The notes under the pieces are model-generated. The model was not told where the DNA came from. It saw nothing but the letters and a program-made list of their open reading frames with translations, and ran no database searches. Below are positions 7,598-16,605 of a stretch of DNA of 64,000 nt, one piece after another; position 1 is the stretch's first letter, and the number at the start of each line of letters is the position of its first letter. The stretch comes from Brevibacterium aurantiacum. GTDB taxonomy: Bacteria; Actinomycetota; Actinomycetes; Actinomycetales; Brevibacteriaceae. The stretch is from positions 310,001-374,000 of the forward strand of contig NZ_VLTK01000003.1 in the NCBI RefSeq assembly GCF_007558825.1, given 5' to 3'. The position numbers and the translations under genes were made by a program.

Positions 7598-8848
7598 TCA
7601 CTGAACTCCGAAGAAGGGGCGGACCTCGGCCAGAGCGGCCAGGAACTGTTCGCAGTCCTCGGTGTTGTTGTACAGATAGGTGCTCGCCCGCGTCGTGGCG
7701 GTGACGCCGAAGCGCCGGTGCAGCGGCTGAGCGCAATGGTGGCCGACCCTCACCGCAACTCCCTGGGAGTCGAGGTACTGTCCCACGTCGTGGGCGTGGA
7801 CGCCGTCGACATCGAAGGCCACGGTTCCGATCCGATTTTCGGCGGCACCGAGCACGGTGATGCCGGGAATCTTCGCGATGCCGTCGAGGAGGACTCTGGC
7901 GAGCTCTCGCTCATGGTCGAAGATCTTCTCCAGGCCCACCTCGGCGAGGTAATTGACCGCTGTGGTGAACGCCGCGACCTCGGCCACGGGCTGCGTTCCA
8001 GCCTCGAACCGCTGTGGTGCGTCCATGAACGCCGAGTCTTCCATGGTCACCGTGGTGATCATGGATCCGCCGGTCAAGACCGGGGGCAGCGAGTTCAGCA
8101 GGTCCGTCTTCCCCCAGAGGGTGCCGAGACCGGTAGGTCCCAGCGCCTTGTGAGCGGAGAACGCCGCGAAGTCGACATCGAGGTCGGCGAAGTTCACGGG
8201 CATGTGCGGGACCGATTGGCAGGCGTCGAGGACGACGAGCGCACCCACCTGCCGGGCCCGAGTGACGAGTGTGTCGACCGGGTTGATGGTGCCGAGCACA
8301 TTCGAGACATGGGTGAAGGCGAAGACCTTGGTCGTCTCATCGACGATGGATTCCAGATCGCTGAGATCGAGCTCCCCGGCGTCCGTGACCGGCAGCCAAC
8401 GGAGTTGAGCGCCCGTGGACTGGGCCAGCTGCTGCCAGGGGACGAGGTTCGCGTGGTGTTCCATCTCGGTGACGACGATGGAGTCAGCCGGTCCGAGACC
8501 GAAACGCTGAGCGGCCTCTCCCCCGAAGCCGTGGCTGGCTCGGTCGATGCCCAATGCGACCACGTTGAGTGCCTCGGTGGCATTCTTCGTCCAGACCACC
8601 TGTTCGGGTGCTCCGCCGACGAGGTCTGCCACTGCCTCACGGCCTGCCTCGAACGCGTCGGTGGCCATCACCGCAAGAGAGTGTGCTCCACGGTGGACGG
8701 CGGCATTGCGCTGCGAGTAGTACTCGGTGAATGTGTCGATGACGCACTGCGGCTTCTGGGAAGTCGCGCCAGAGTCGAGATAGCTCAGAGACGACTCCCC
8801 GACCCTGGTGTCCAGGATCGGGAAGTCGTTCCGCAGGCGGGAGAACAT
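7598..8848 (-). CDS. sufS: Cysteine desulfurase SufS
   Basis: This 416-residue class V aminotransferase-fold PLP enzyme removes sulfur from cysteine as an enzyme-bound persulfide for Fe-S assembly. The PLP lysine lies in SAHKALGPTGLGTLWG. The persulfide Cys is Cys372 in RVGHHCAQPLHRRFG, in the short-loop (group II, SufS/CsdA) context. TEMEHHANLVPWQ is also diagnostic. Length is normal. The ATG overlaps the sufC stop by one base (TGATG), so the two are translationally coupled. SufU, directly downstream, is the expected sulfur acceptor. Confidence 0.95.
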   Translation of the reverse strand: MFSRLRNDFPILDTRVGESSLSYLDSGATSQKPQCVIDTFTEYYSQRNAAVHRGAHSLAVMATDAFEAGREAVADLVGGAPEQVVWTKNATEALNVVALGIDRASHGFGGEAAQRFGLGPADSIVVTEMEHHANLVPWQQLAQSTGAQLRWLPVTDAGELDLSDLESIVDETTKVFAFTHVSNVLGTINPVDTLVTRARQVGALVVLDACQSVPHMPVNFADLDVDFAAFSAHKALGPTGLGTLWGKTDLLNSLPPVLTGGSMITTVTMEDSAFMDAPQRFEAGTQPVAEVAAFTTAVNYLAEVGLEKIFDHERELARVLLDGIAKIPGITVLGAAENRIGTVAFDVDGVHAHDVGQYLDSQGVAVRVGHHCAQPLHRRFGVTATTRASTYLYNNTEDCEQFLAALAEVRPFFGVQ

Positions 8849-9606
8849 CAGACCGAGGCCTGCAGGAAGCGGTCGTAGCCCTCGTTCTCGAGGCGCTCGG
8901 CCAGCTCGGGTCCGCCCTCTTCGGCAACCTTGCCCTTGATGATCACGTGCACGTGGTCGGGCTTGATGTAGCTGAGGATGCGGGTGTAGTGCGTGATGAG
9001 CAGGACGCCGACATCCGTCGACTCGCGCACCCGGTTAATGCCCTCGGACACGATGCGCAGAGCATCGACGTCAAGGCCGGAGTCGGTCTCGTCGAGGACG
9101 GAGAACTTGGGCTTGAGCATCTCCATCTGCAGGATCTCGTGACGCTTCTTCTCGCCGCCGGAGAATCCCTCGTTGACGTTGCGGCTGGCGAACTCGGGAT
9201 CCACACGGAGGTTCTCCATCGCGGACTTGAGGTCCTTGGTCCAGTTGCGCAGCTTCGGTGCTTCACCGTCGATGGCGGTCTTGGCCGAACGCAGGAAGTT
9301 CGTCACGGTCACGCCGGGGACCTCGACGGGGTACTGCATGGCCAGGAACAGTCCGGCCTTGGCGCGCTCGTCGACGGACATCTCGAGGACGTCCTCGCCG
9401 TCGAGGGTGACGGAGCCCGAGGTCACCTGGTACTTCGGGTGACCGGCCAGGGAGTAGGCCAGTGTGGACTTGCCGGAGCCGTTGGGGCCCATGATGGCGT
9501 GGGTCTCGTTGGAGTTGATCTCCAGGTTGATGCCGTTGAGGATCGGCTTGGGACCGGTTTCGGTGTTGACGCTGACGTGCAGGTCAGTGATTTTCAGAGT
9601 GGACAT
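8848..9606 (-). CDS. sufC: Fe-S cluster assembly ATPase SufC
   Basis: This 252-residue soluble ABC ATPase has Walker A GPNGSGKST, the variant signature SGGEKKRHEILQM and Walker B SVLDETDSGLD, where the SufC family has the DET variant. SufC forms the SufBC2D scaffold complex on which clusters are built. ATG 9606 has AAGGA seven bases ahead; an in-frame TTG at 9621 is less likely because that ribosome-binding site would be inside the gene. It is preceded by the Rieske protein and followed by sufS with a one-base overlap. Confidence 0.95.
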   Translation of the reverse strand: MSTLKITDLHVSVNTETGPKPILNGINLEINSNETHAIMGPNGSGKSTLAYSLAGHPKYQVTSGSVTLDGEDVLEMSVDERAKAGLFLAMQYPVEVPGVTVTNFLRSAKTAIDGEAPKLRNWTKDLKSAMENLRVDPEFASRNVNEGFSGGEKKRHEILQMEMLKPKFSVLDETDSGLDVDALRIVSEGINRVRESTDVGVLLITHYTRILSYIKPDHVHVIIKGKVAEEGGPELAERLENEGYDRFLQASV

Positions 9607-9656
9607 GTCAATCCTTTTCAATTCAAGTAAGCGTGGTGATCAGTTGAGCGTGCTGG

Positions 9657-9980
9657 TCAATTGACCACTGTGCTCGGGTCAAGCAGGATGCGGCCGGCGA
9701 TCTCCTTGCAGTCATAGACTGAGACGGGTTCGAAGGCCGGTGGGCTCAGCGGACGGCCGGTCTTGAGGTCGAACTGGGAGCCGTGCAGCCAGCATTCGAT
9801 GGCGCAGCCTTCCACTTCTCCCTCGGCCAGCGATACCTCGCCGTGAGTGCAGAGATCGTCGATGGCATGGATCGTGCCGTCGGAGTCGCGGGCGATGCAG
9901 ATCTCGTGGTTGTCCACTTCGATCCTCATCGTCGCGCCCGCAGCCACCTCGTCGGCGGCCGCAACGTCGATCATGGTCAC
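9657..9980 (-). CDS. Rieske [2Fe-2S] ferredoxin-like protein in suf operon
   Basis: This 107-residue protein is a bare Rieske domain. The first ligand pair is CTH (DDLCTHGEVSL) and the second is CWLH (AIECWLHGSQFDL), giving Cys2His2 coordination of a [2Fe-2S] cluster. It resembles the ferredoxin components of ring-hydroxylating oxygenases, but no oxygenase is near. Its place between sufD and sufC is typical of actinobacterial suf operons and suggests an electron-transfer or cluster-receiving role in assembly; that role is inference. GTG 9980 overlaps the sufD stop by four bases; an in-frame ATG six bases later is the alternative. Confidence 0.88.
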   Translation of the reverse strand: MTMIDVAAADEVAAGATMRIEVDNHEICIARDSDGTIHAIDDLCTHGEVSLAEGEVEGCAIECWLHGSQFDLKTGRPLSPPAFEPVSVYDCKEIAGRILLDPSTVVN

Positions 9981-11152
9981 AGAACGCTCCGGGAGAGTTC
10001 TTCCTCGATTCGTTCGTTGAGGACATCTTCGATCTCGGGCACCTGGATCTTCTGGATCACTTCGTTGAAGAATCCGCGGACAACGAGCTGACGGGCAACG
10101 TCCTCGGGGATGCCGCGGCTCATCAGGTAGAAGAGGTGCTCCTCGTCGAAGCGTCCGGTCGACGAAGCGTGTCCGGCGCCGGCGATGTCGCCGGTCTCGA
10201 TCTCGAGGTTCGGCACCGAGTCCGCCCTGGCCCCATCGGAGAGTATGAGGTTGCGGTTGAGCTCGTAGGTGTCGATGTCGAGTGCCTCGGGGCGGATGAG
10301 CACATCGCCGATCCAGACGCTGCGTGCGTCCTTGCCCTGGAGAGCGCCCTTGTAGTGGACGTTCGAGATGGCCTTCGGCGTGTTGTGGTCGACGTAGGTG
10401 CGGTGTTCGAAGTGCTGGCCGGCATCGGCGAAGTAGAGTCCGAGCAGTTCGGCCTCTCCCCCGGCTGCCGAGTAGCGCACATTCGTGTTCAGGCGCACGA
10501 TGTCTCCGCCGAGGCTGATGACGATGTGCTTGAACTTCGCATCCTTGCCCACGATCGCGTCGTGCTGGCCCAGGTGCTGCGTCTCGTCGTCCCAGAGCTG
10601 AAGGGACACGAAGGTCACATTTGCGCCATCGCCGATGACGAGGGACACGAGCTCGGAGTGCCGAGCGAGTCCTTCGTGCTCGATGACGATGGTCGCCTTG
10701 GCATTCGCTCCGACGGAGACGACGACATGCCCATGGGAGACGTCGTTGCCGGTGCCGTCGGCGTGGATGATCACTGCGCCGTCGATCTCGGTTCCCGCGG
10801 GAACCGAGTAGTGGGTGACGGTGGCGGCACGGTTGGCTGCCACAGCAGCGGCCCGATCCTCGGGTTCGAGGATGCCCAGTTCCTGCGCGGCCTCGAGCGA
10901 GATCTCCTCCACGGAGATGCCTTCAGGCAGGTCGCCGGACGTGGTCAGCTTCGTCTCTGAGGCAGCGTCGGTGAAGAAATCACTGAGCTTGCGCACCGGC
11001 GAGAATCGCCATTCCTCCTCGCGTCCGTTCGGGACGGAGAAGTCGGAGACGTCGAAGCTGCGTGTGCGAGCATCCCGCTTCGAATCGGGGACTTGGACGT
11101 CGGCGCCATGAGAATGCTCATCGAGGCCCAACGGATTGGTGGTATCAGTCAC
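9977..11152 (-). CDS. sufD: Fe-S cluster assembly protein SufD
   Basis: This 391-residue SufBD-family protein has the right-handed beta-helix core, ending in the family block [20 protein letters not shown] and the basic C-terminal helix. It pairs with SufB and SufC in the scaffold complex. The core shares the SufBD pattern with SufB but is shorter and more divergent, as expected of SufD. The GTG start has AAGGAG upstream and comes 38 bases after sufB. No anomalies are seen. Confidence 0.93.
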   Translation of the reverse strand: MTDTTNPLGLDEHSHGADVQVPDSKRDARTRSFDVSDFSVPNGREEEWRFSPVRKLSDFFTDAASETKLTTSGDLPEGISVEEISLEAAQELGILEPEDRAAAVAANRAATVTHYSVPAGTEIDGAVIIHADGTGNDVSHGHVVVSVGANAKATIVIEHEGLARHSELVSLVIGDGANVTFVSLQLWDDETQHLGQHDAIVGKDAKFKHIVISLGGDIVRLNTNVRYSAAGGEAELLGLYFADAGQHFEHRTYVDHNTPKAISNVHYKGALQGKDARSVWIGDVLIRPEALDIDTYELNRNLILSDGARADSVPNLEIETGDIAGAGHASSTGRFDEEHLFYLMSRGIPEDVARQLVVRGFFNEVIQKIQVPEIEDVLNERIEEELSRSVL

Positions 11153-11190
11153 TTAGAAAACTCCTTGTCGTGGTCGGCGGTGGGCGCAGA

Positions 11191-12621
11191 TCAGCCCACG
11201 CCACCTTCCATCTGGATTTCGATGAGGCGGTTGAGCTCGAGTGCGTATTCCATCGGCAGCTCGCGAGCGATCGGCTCGACGAATCCGCGCACGATCATCG
11301 CCATTGCCTCGGTCTCCTCCATGCCGCGGCTCATGAGGTAGAAGAGCTGATCCTCACTCACCTTCGACACGGTCGCCTCATGACCCAGCGTCACATCGTC
11401 CTCACGGATGTCGATGTACGGGTAGGTGTCAGAGCGAGAGATGTTGTCGACCAGAAGCGCGTCACAGAGGACATTGTTCGACGAGCCCTTGGCTCCTGGG
11501 TGCACGTGGACGAGTCCGCGGTAACCGGAACGTCCACCGCCACGGGCCACGGACTTCGCCACGATCGAGGAGTGGGTGTTCGGAGCGGCGTGAACCATCT
11601 TCGCACCGGTGTCCTGGTGCTGGCCCTCGCCGGCGAATGCCACGGACAGCGTCTCGCCCCGTGCGTGCTCACCGGTCAGCCAGATGGCCGGGTACTTCAT
11701 GGTGACCTTCGAGCCGATGTTGCCGTCGACCCATTCCATGGAAGCGCCCTCTTCGGCGATCGCGCGCTTGGTGACGAGGTTGTACACGTTGTTCGACCAG
11801 TTCTGGATGGTCGTGTAGCGAACCTTCGCGTCCTTCTTAGCCACGATCTCGACGACTGCGGAGTGCAGCGAATCGGTCTTGTAGATGGGTGCGGTGCAGC
11901 CCTCGACGTAGTGCACAGACGAGCCTTCGTCGGCGATGATGAGGGTGCGCTCGAACTGGCCCATGTTCTCCGTGTTGATGCGGAAGTAGGCCTGCAGAGG
12001 GATCTCGACGTGGACGCCCTTGGGGACGTAGACGAAGGAACCGCCCGACCAGACTGCGGTGTTGAGCGCCGAGAACTTGTTGTCTCCGGCGGGGATGATC
12101 GAGCCGAAGTACTCTTCGAAGATCTCCGGGTACTCGCGCAGTCCGGTGTCGGTGTCCATGAAGATGACACCCTGCTTCTCGAGCTCTTCGTTGATCTGGT
12201 GGTAGACGACCTCGGACTCGTACTGAGCGGCCACACCTGCGACGAGACGCTGCTTCTCAGCTTCGGGGATGCCGAGCTTGTCGTAGGTGTTGCGGATGTC
12301 CTCGGGCAGATCCTCCCAGGATGTCGCCTGACCCTCTGTCGAGCGCACGAAGTACTTGATGTCGTCGAAGTGGATGCCGGTGAGGTCTGCACCCCAGCTG
12401 GGCATCGGCTTCTTCTCAAACAGCTTGAGCGCCTTGAGTCGGCGCTGCAGCATCCAGTCCGGCTCGTCCTTCAACTTCGAGATGTTGCGGACAACGTCTT
12501 CTGAGAGACCGCGAGCCGCGAACTCTCCGGCGTCGTTTCCGTCGTGCCAACCGTATGCGTACTGCCCGAGGTCTTTGAGCTCGGGGTTAGCATCGATGAT
12601 CCGATTGCCTGTGTCAGTCAT
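11191..12621 (-). CDS. sufB: Fe-S cluster assembly protein SufB
   Basis: This 476-residue SufB is the scaffold subunit that holds the nascent Fe-S cluster. Recognisable blocks are [52 protein letters not shown] (with the conserved Cys) and [20 protein letters not shown]. No intein is inserted, unlike SufB of M. tuberculosis. The ATG overlaps the sufR stop by four bases, so regulator and scaffold are coupled. It is the first structural gene of the operon. Confidence 0.96.
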   Translation of the reverse strand: MTDTGNRIIDANPELKDLGQYAYGWHDGNDAGEFAARGLSEDVVRNISKLKDEPDWMLQRRLKALKLFEKKPMPSWGADLTGIHFDDIKYFVRSTEGQATSWEDLPEDIRNTYDKLGIPEAEKQRLVAGVAAQYESEVVYHQINEELEKQGVIFMDTDTGLREYPEIFEEYFGSIIPAGDNKFSALNTAVWSGGSFVYVPKGVHVEIPLQAYFRINTENMGQFERTLIIADEGSSVHYVEGCTAPIYKTDSLHSAVVEIVAKKDAKVRYTTIQNWSNNVYNLVTKRAIAEEGASMEWVDGNIGSKVTMKYPAIWLTGEHARGETLSVAFAGEGQHQDTGAKMVHAAPNTHSSIVAKSVARGGGRSGYRGLVHVHPGAKGSSNNVLCDALLVDNISRSDTYPYIDIREDDVTLGHEATVSKVSEDQLFYLMSRGMEETEAMAMIVRGFVEPIARELPMEYALELNRLIEIQMEGGVG

Positions 12622-13337
12622 CGTGAACCTCCTTGAGGTCGATCATTGCTGTGGATGAGTGGTCTGGTGAGTTCCGAGGTCGGAATGTGGGTGGTGCAGA
12701 CATGATCGCCGTGGGCCAATGAGGACAGACGGCGAACATCGACGCCCAGGTAGTCCGAGAACATGGCGAGCTCTGCTTCGCAGATCTCGGGGAACTCGGA
12801 GGCGACTGCCTGGATCGGACAATGTCCTTGGCACAGCTGCATCGCTTCGAGAGGGGTGCCGGCCGCCACCGGTGTCGCCGAGGCGGCATATCCCTCCTTG
12901 GTCAATGCCGCAGCCAGGCCCCGGGAGCGGGAAGCCACTGTGGTGCCTCCCCGTCGATCCAGTTCCCCGCCGAGGCGGTCGCGGAGTTTCGCAACCAGGT
13001 CCTCGGTGAACTCCTCAACGGCCTCATGGCCGACTCGGTCCTTCATGAACCGGAGGATGTCGACTGCCAGCTGGTCATAGGAATGGGTGACCGAGCCATG
13101 CCCACGCGAAGTGACCACGTAGTGTCTGGCCGGTCTGCCGCGGCCTGCCTGCTTGCCGGCGAGCTCTCGGACCTCGATGAGGCCCTCGCTCTCCAGCGCA
13201 TCCATGTGACGACGAATCGCCGCAGGAGTCAGGTCAAGCCCCTTCGCCAACGCCGAGGCAGTGATCGGCCCTTCATCGAGCACCGATCGGAATACCTTCT
13301 CTCGGGTACGGCGATCTTCTGTGTCGTTCGCAGCCAT
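12618..13337 (-). CDS. sufR: Fe-S-sensing transcriptional regulator SufR
   Basis: This 239-residue protein has an N-terminal winged helix (about residues 12-75; [20 protein letters not shown] is the recognition region). The C-terminal half carries Cys169, Cys173, Cys186 and Cys214, the ligand pattern expected of SufR. In mycobacteria and cyanobacteria SufR represses suf when its cluster is bound. It is the first gene of the operon, coupled to sufB, so it should autoregulate. Upstream lie a candidate promoter, a CAACA/TGTTG dyad over the -10 and an iron-box-like sequence. The start has a GGAGG sequence nearby (AAGGAGGTGG). Confidence 0.92.
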   Translation of the reverse strand: MAANDTEDRRTREKVFRSVLDEGPITASALAKGLDLTPAAIRRHMDALESEGLIEVRELAGKQAGRGRPARHYVVTSRGHGSVTHSYDQLAVDILRFMKDRVGHEAVEEFTEDLVAKLRDRLGGELDRRGGTTVASRSRGLAAALTKEGYAASATPVAAGTPLEAMQLCQGHCPIQAVASEFPEICEAELAMFSDYLGVDVRRLSSLAHGDHVCTTHIPTSELTRPLIHSNDRPQGGSR

Positions 13338-13358
13338 TCTCCACCTCCTTGACTAACA

Positions 13359-13372
13359 CAACACTATTGTTG
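13359..13372. promoter_or_regulatory. Candidate SufR operator (CAACA-4-TGTTG)
   Basis: Five-base inverted arms separated by CTAT lie 22-35 bases upstream of the sufR ATG and overlap the proposed -10 element. An autorepressor bound here would block RNA polymerase. The symmetry is seen directly; assignment to SufR is inference from position. Confidence 0.5.
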
Positions 13373-13390
13373 CGTAATTTGTTTCGTAAA
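13361..13390 (-). promoter_or_regulatory. Candidate promoter of the sufRBDCSUT operon
   Basis: On the minus strand, TTTACG (13385-13390) and TAGTGT (13361-13366) are 18 bases apart and match the -35 and -10 consensus at four positions each. They lie directly upstream of sufR. The dyad overlaps the -10 and the iron box abuts the -35. Confidence 0.5.
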
Positions 13391-13391
13391 A

Positions 13392-13410
13392 CTAGGTGAG
13401 CCTAACTACG
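13392..13410. promoter_or_regulatory. DtxR/IdeR-like iron box
   Basis: The 19 bases match 14 positions of the DtxR/IdeR consensus TTAGGTTAGSCTAACCTAA, including an uninterrupted centre AGCCTAAC. It sits one base upstream of the proposed suf -35 element and 30 bases before the GTG of the divergent ABC gene, so it could act on either. DtxR-family repressors bind such boxes with Fe(II). Confidence 0.6.
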
Positions 13411-13440
13411 GGCCGATTCGACGCGTCGTAGAATGGTCAG

Positions 13441-14367
13441 GTGTCAGAATCGGCCCTCACCATACGTGGTCTCCATTACTCGTACGGCGCACACCACGTC
13501 GTCGACGGGATCGACCTCGATGCCTCCACCGGATCCATCCTCGGGGTGCTGGGACCCAATGGTGCGGGCAAGTCGACGACGATCTCCCTGGCGGTGGGCA
13601 CACGGGCCCCCGATGCCGGTCGCGTGGAGATCTTCGGCCACGATCCGTTCCGTGACCATGCCTCGACATCTCTGCTCGCAGGCGTCATGCTCCAGGACGG
13701 CGGACTGCCGATGAGCGCGAAGCCGCTCCAGGTTCTGCGACACCTTGCGTCCCTCTATCCCAATCCGCTCAGCGTCGATGAACTCGCCGATCCCTTGGGC
13801 CTGCACGAGTTCTCCACACGCACGATTCGTCGCCTATCAGGAGGCCAGAAGCAGCGTGTGGCCCTGGCCGCCGCACTCATCGGCCGACCGCGCCTGGTCT
13901 TCCTCGATGAGCCGTGTGCCGGGCTCGATCCTCAGGCACGGGCGGTCGTCCACGATTTCATCCGAGAGCTTGCAGCAGCCGCGGTGGCCGTGGTCCTGAC
14001 GACCCATGACCTCGCCGAGGCGGAAGAGCTCGCCGATGAGGTCGTCGTCATCGATCGCGGTCGCATCATCGCCCAGGGTGCTCCCGAGGATCTGCGCAAC
14101 GCCTCCCCTGCCGGTCGCCGACTCGTCATCAGGGTCAGTCAGCCGCTGGAGCCGGCTCCTCGTGAACTCCTGGCCACGATGAATAGGGTCGCGGCCACCT
14201 CGGTGGTGGGCCCGGCCCTCGTCGTCGACGGGGACCTCGACAGCGCCCAGATCGCCGGCCTGTGCACGGCCGTCGCCGAGGCAGGACTGGCGATCACGGA
14301 CATCGACATGCACTCCCAGTCCTTGGCAGATGTGTTCTTCGAACTCACGGGCAGGCCGCTGCGATGA
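13441..14367 (+). CDS. ABC transporter ATP-binding protein
   Basis: This 308-residue ABC ATPase has Walker A GPNGAGKST, Q-loop MLQDGGLP, signature RLSGGQKQRVALA and Walker B LVFLDEPCAGLD, followed by the H-loop His in TTHDLAEAEELAD. It is the DRA/ABC-2 exporter type, with a C-terminal extension of about 90 residues. Start is GTG 13441. It overlaps the permease gene by four bases. The pair lies next to ctaA and divergent from suf, as Rv1458c-Rv1457c do in mycobacteria; the substrate is unknown. A heme or lipid export role would fit the neighbourhood but is speculation. Confidence 0.9.
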   Translation: MSESALTIRGLHYSYGAHHVVDGIDLDASTGSILGVLGPNGAGKSTTISLAVGTRAPDAGRVEIFGHDPFRDHASTSLLAGVMLQDGGLPMSAKPLQVLRHLASLYPNPLSVDELADPLGLHEFSTRTIRRLSGGQKQRVALAAALIGRPRLVFLDEPCAGLDPQARAVVHDFIRELAAAAVAVVLTTHDLAEAEELADEVVVIDRGRIIAQGAPEDLRNASPAGRRLVIRVSQPLEPAPRELLATMNRVAATSVVGPALVVDGDLDSAQIAGLCTAVAEAGLAITDIDMHSQSLADVFFELTGRPLR

Positions 14368-15149
14368 GCCAGATGCCACCGACCAGCCAGATGACACCGT
14401 CCAACCAGAGACCGCGAATGAGGACGAAGCGCGTCATCGCGCAGACTAAGTTCGAGACGATCGCTGTCCTGCGCAACGGCGAACAGCTGCTGCTCTCACT
14501 CATCCTGCCGCTGGGTATGCTCATCTTCCTCGCGAAGGCTCCACTGCTCAGCGGCCTCGGCATCGTCGGGCCTGGAACGGATCCGCTCACCGTGGCGCTG
14601 CCCGGTGCGCTGAGCCTGTGCCTGGCCTCGACTGCCTTCACTGGTCAGGCGATCGCCACGGCCTTCGACCGCCGTTATGGGGTGCTGCGACAGCTGGCGA
14701 CGACGCCGCTGGGCACAAATGGCCTCATCCTGGGCAAGCTCGGCGCGGTCATCGCCGTCGTCATCATCCAATTCGTCCTTGCCTTCGCCATCGCTGCGGG
14801 CCTCGGCTTCGACAGTCCCGTGAACCCACTCGCGCTGGTCCTGACCACGCTTCTTGGCACCGCAGCGCTGCTGTCCTTAGGCTTGCTCATGGCAGGAACC
14901 GTAAGGGCAGAAGCCACCCTGGCCGGCGCGAACCTGATCTGGGTGCTCATGGCCGGGGTAGGCGGACTCGTCATCGCACACCCAGGAGAATGGGGCACCG
15001 TGGTCGGCTATCTGCCCTCCGGTGCGCTCGGCGATGCGATGCGTGCGGCCGTCGGCGGCGCGGGCTTCGATGTCAAAGCACTGATCGTGCTCCTCGTGTG
15101 GGGGCTGGTGGGGACGCTTGCAGCACGCAGGTGGTTCCGATTCGAATGA
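14364..15149 (+). CDS. ABC-2 type transporter permease
   Basis: This 261-residue protein has six predicted membrane helices after a short hydrophilic N-terminus. Helices are clear at LLLSLILPLGMLIFLA, LPGALSLCLASTAF, AVIAVVIIQFVLAFAIAAGL, LLGTAALLSLGLLMAG, NLIWVLMAGVGGLVI and ALIVLLVWGLVGTLAA. That is the ABC-2 permease pattern and partners with the ATPase just upstream (ATGA overlap). The start 14364 is fixed by that overlap; the longer open frame upstream is a shadow of the ATPase gene. Eight bases separate it from ctaA. Substrate unknown. Confidence 0.88.
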   Translation: MSQMPPTSQMTPSNQRPRMRTKRVIAQTKFETIAVLRNGEQLLLSLILPLGMLIFLAKAPLLSGLGIVGPGTDPLTVALPGALSLCLASTAFTGQAIATAFDRRYGVLRQLATTPLGTNGLILGKLGAVIAVVIIQFVLAFAIAAGLGFDSPVNPLALVLTTLLGTAALLSLGLLMAGTVRAEATLAGANLIWVLMAGVGGLVIAHPGEWGTVVGYLPSGALGDAMRAAVGGAGFDVKALIVLLVWGLVGTLAARRWFRFE

Positions 15150-15157
15150 GGAGAGAA

Positions 15158-16060
15158 ATGGTCACTAAGAGGATCCGTGCAGCTGCATGGGCCATGCTCA
15201 TTGCGCAGGCCACCATCATCGTCAGCGGTGGCATCGTCCGGCTCACCGGCTCCGGCCTCGGCTGCACGGACTGGCCCAAGTGCACACCCGATTCGCTGGT
15301 GTCGACCCCGGAGATGGGCATCCACGGCCTCATCGAATTCGGCAACCGCACGCTGGCGGTGGCGCTGGCCATGCTCGGAGTCGTCATCCTCTTCATGCTC
15401 TGGAAGCATCGGAAGCAGCGCCCCGACCTGTTCTGGCTCAACCTCGGGCTGCTGGCCATCGTCCCCGTCCAGGCCGTCGTCGGCGGCATCACCGTGTGGA
15501 CGAAGCTCAACCCCTGGGTCGTGGCCGGACACTTCGTGCCCTCTGCCATCGCCGTCGGCGTCGCCGCGTACTTCGTTCGCCGTACCTATGACACCGGCGT
15601 GCGCACAGCTGAGAAGGCTCCGTCTCCGCTGCCGGCGCTCGGCTGGACCATCCTCGGGCTGACCGCGATCGTCGTGGTCTTCGGTGTCCTGACCACGGGC
15701 GCGGGTCCGCACTCGGGTTCGACGATGTCGACCCGCAACGGCCTCGACAACGTCTGGATCACCCGCGCACATGCTGCCCCGGTCTGGCTGTTGGTCATCG
15801 CGACCATCACCTCGCTCGTCCTGGCAGCGAAGAAGCACACCGTCATGGTCCGCCCCCTGGTCGTCCTCCTCGTCATCGAGGTGCTGCAGGGGATCATCGG
15901 ATACGTCCAATACTTCACCGGCGTGCCCATCGTCCTCGTGGCATTCCATATGGTCGGCATCTCGGCTACGATCGCGGCAAGCGTTGCCGTCCTCGACAGC
16001 GCATACCCGAGGAGCACCCATCATGCCGACACCGATCACGCCGTGCCTGTGGTTCACTGA
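15158..16060 (+). CDS. ctaA: Heme A synthase (COX15/CtaA)
   Basis: This 300-residue polytopic protein has about eight membrane helices in two four-helix halves. GGIVRLTGSGLGCTDWPKC near residue 25 is the CtaA signature with its conserved Cys, and His residues at helix ends in both halves (such as HGLIEFGNRT and ITRAHAAPVWLL) fit heme ligands. It oxidises heme O to heme A for cytochrome aa3 oxidase. ATG 15158 follows GAGGAGA, so it is preferred to an ATG twelve bases earlier. The 3' end overlaps the VOC gene by 38 bases. Heme O synthase (ctaB) is encoded convergently close by. Confidence 0.9.
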   Translation: MVTKRIRAAAWAMLIAQATIIVSGGIVRLTGSGLGCTDWPKCTPDSLVSTPEMGIHGLIEFGNRTLAVALAMLGVVILFMLWKHRKQRPDLFWLNLGLLAIVPVQAVVGGITVWTKLNPWVVAGHFVPSAIAVGVAAYFVRRTYDTGVRTAEKAPSPLPALGWTILGLTAIVVVFGVLTTGAGPHSGSTMSTRNGLDNVWITRAHAAPVWLLVIATITSLVLAAKKHTVMVRPLVVLLVIEVLQGIIGYVQYFTGVPIVLVAFHMVGISATIAASVAVLDSAYPRSTHHADTDHAVPVVH

Positions 16061-16487
16061 CCACGCCGAGGAGGCGATGGAGTTCTACTGCTCCGTCTTC
16101 CCCAACTCGCACATCGTCTCCATCGACCGTTACCCCGATGAATCCCTCGATCCGCATTATGCAGGGATGCGCGGCAAGGTCATCAATGGGGTCTTCGAGC
16201 TCGACGGCAATCGCTTCATCTGCCTCGACGGCGGACCTGCATTCACATTCAACGAGGCGATCTCACTGACCGTCAGTTGTCGTGACCAGGCCGAGATCGA
16301 CCACTACTGGTCAGCACTGTCGGCCGTTCCCGCCAGCGAACAGTGCGGCTGGCTCAAGGATAAGTTCGGAATCAGCTGGCAGATTGTTCCCGCCCACCTC
16401 GACGAGCTGATGACCGGAGATGCTCAGGTCAAGGCACTGATGGGGATGAAGAAGATCGTCATCAAAGAACTCGTTGACGCGGGCTGA
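16023..16487 (+). CDS. VOC family (PhnB/YdhR-like glyoxalase-fold) protein
   Basis: This 154-residue protein begins PTPITPCLWFTDHAEEAMEF and contains FPNSHI and FNEAISLTVSCRDQAEIDHYW, the pattern of PhnB-like VOC proteins often labelled 3-demethylubiquinone methyltransferase-like. C-terminal SWQIVPAHLDELMT is typical. The fold binds metals or small molecules; no reaction can be deduced. It starts inside the last 38 bases of ctaA, with GAGGAG about ten bases ahead, so expression is tied to ctaA. A physiological link to heme is not supported by sequence. Confidence 0.82.
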   Translation: MPTPITPCLWFTDHAEEAMEFYCSVFPNSHIVSIDRYPDESLDPHYAGMRGKVINGVFELDGNRFICLDGGPAFTFNEAISLTVSCRDQAEIDHYWSALSAVPASEQCGWLKDKFGISWQIVPAHLDELMTGDAQVKALMGMKKIVIKELVDAG

Positions 16488-16531
16488 GCAGCTCGTAGAC
16501 TGCGACTTCGGATGAGTCAGCTCGTTCATGT

Positions 16532-16549
16532 GCGGACGTTGATGTCCGC
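16532..16549. terminator. Small hairpin between VOC gene and ctaB
   Basis: Arms GCGGAC and GTCCGC (16532-16537, 16544-16549) with a 6-base loop lie in the 118-bp convergent gap. The stem is short, so terminator function is tentative. Confidence 0.4.
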
Positions 16550-16605
16550 GTGTGCCGACGGCCTCTCCTCGACCGGGAAGAACCCGCCGGTCTCAGAATC
16601 GGGAT

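Noticed and set aside
7580..8878. 432-codon open frame opposite sufS
   Set aside because: Opposite strand of a clear cysteine desulfurase gene; high-GC artefact.
14262..14363. Longer N-terminus for the ABC permease
   Set aside because: The extra codons lie inside the ATPase gene and look like a frame shadow; the ATGA overlap at 14364 fits a coupled start.
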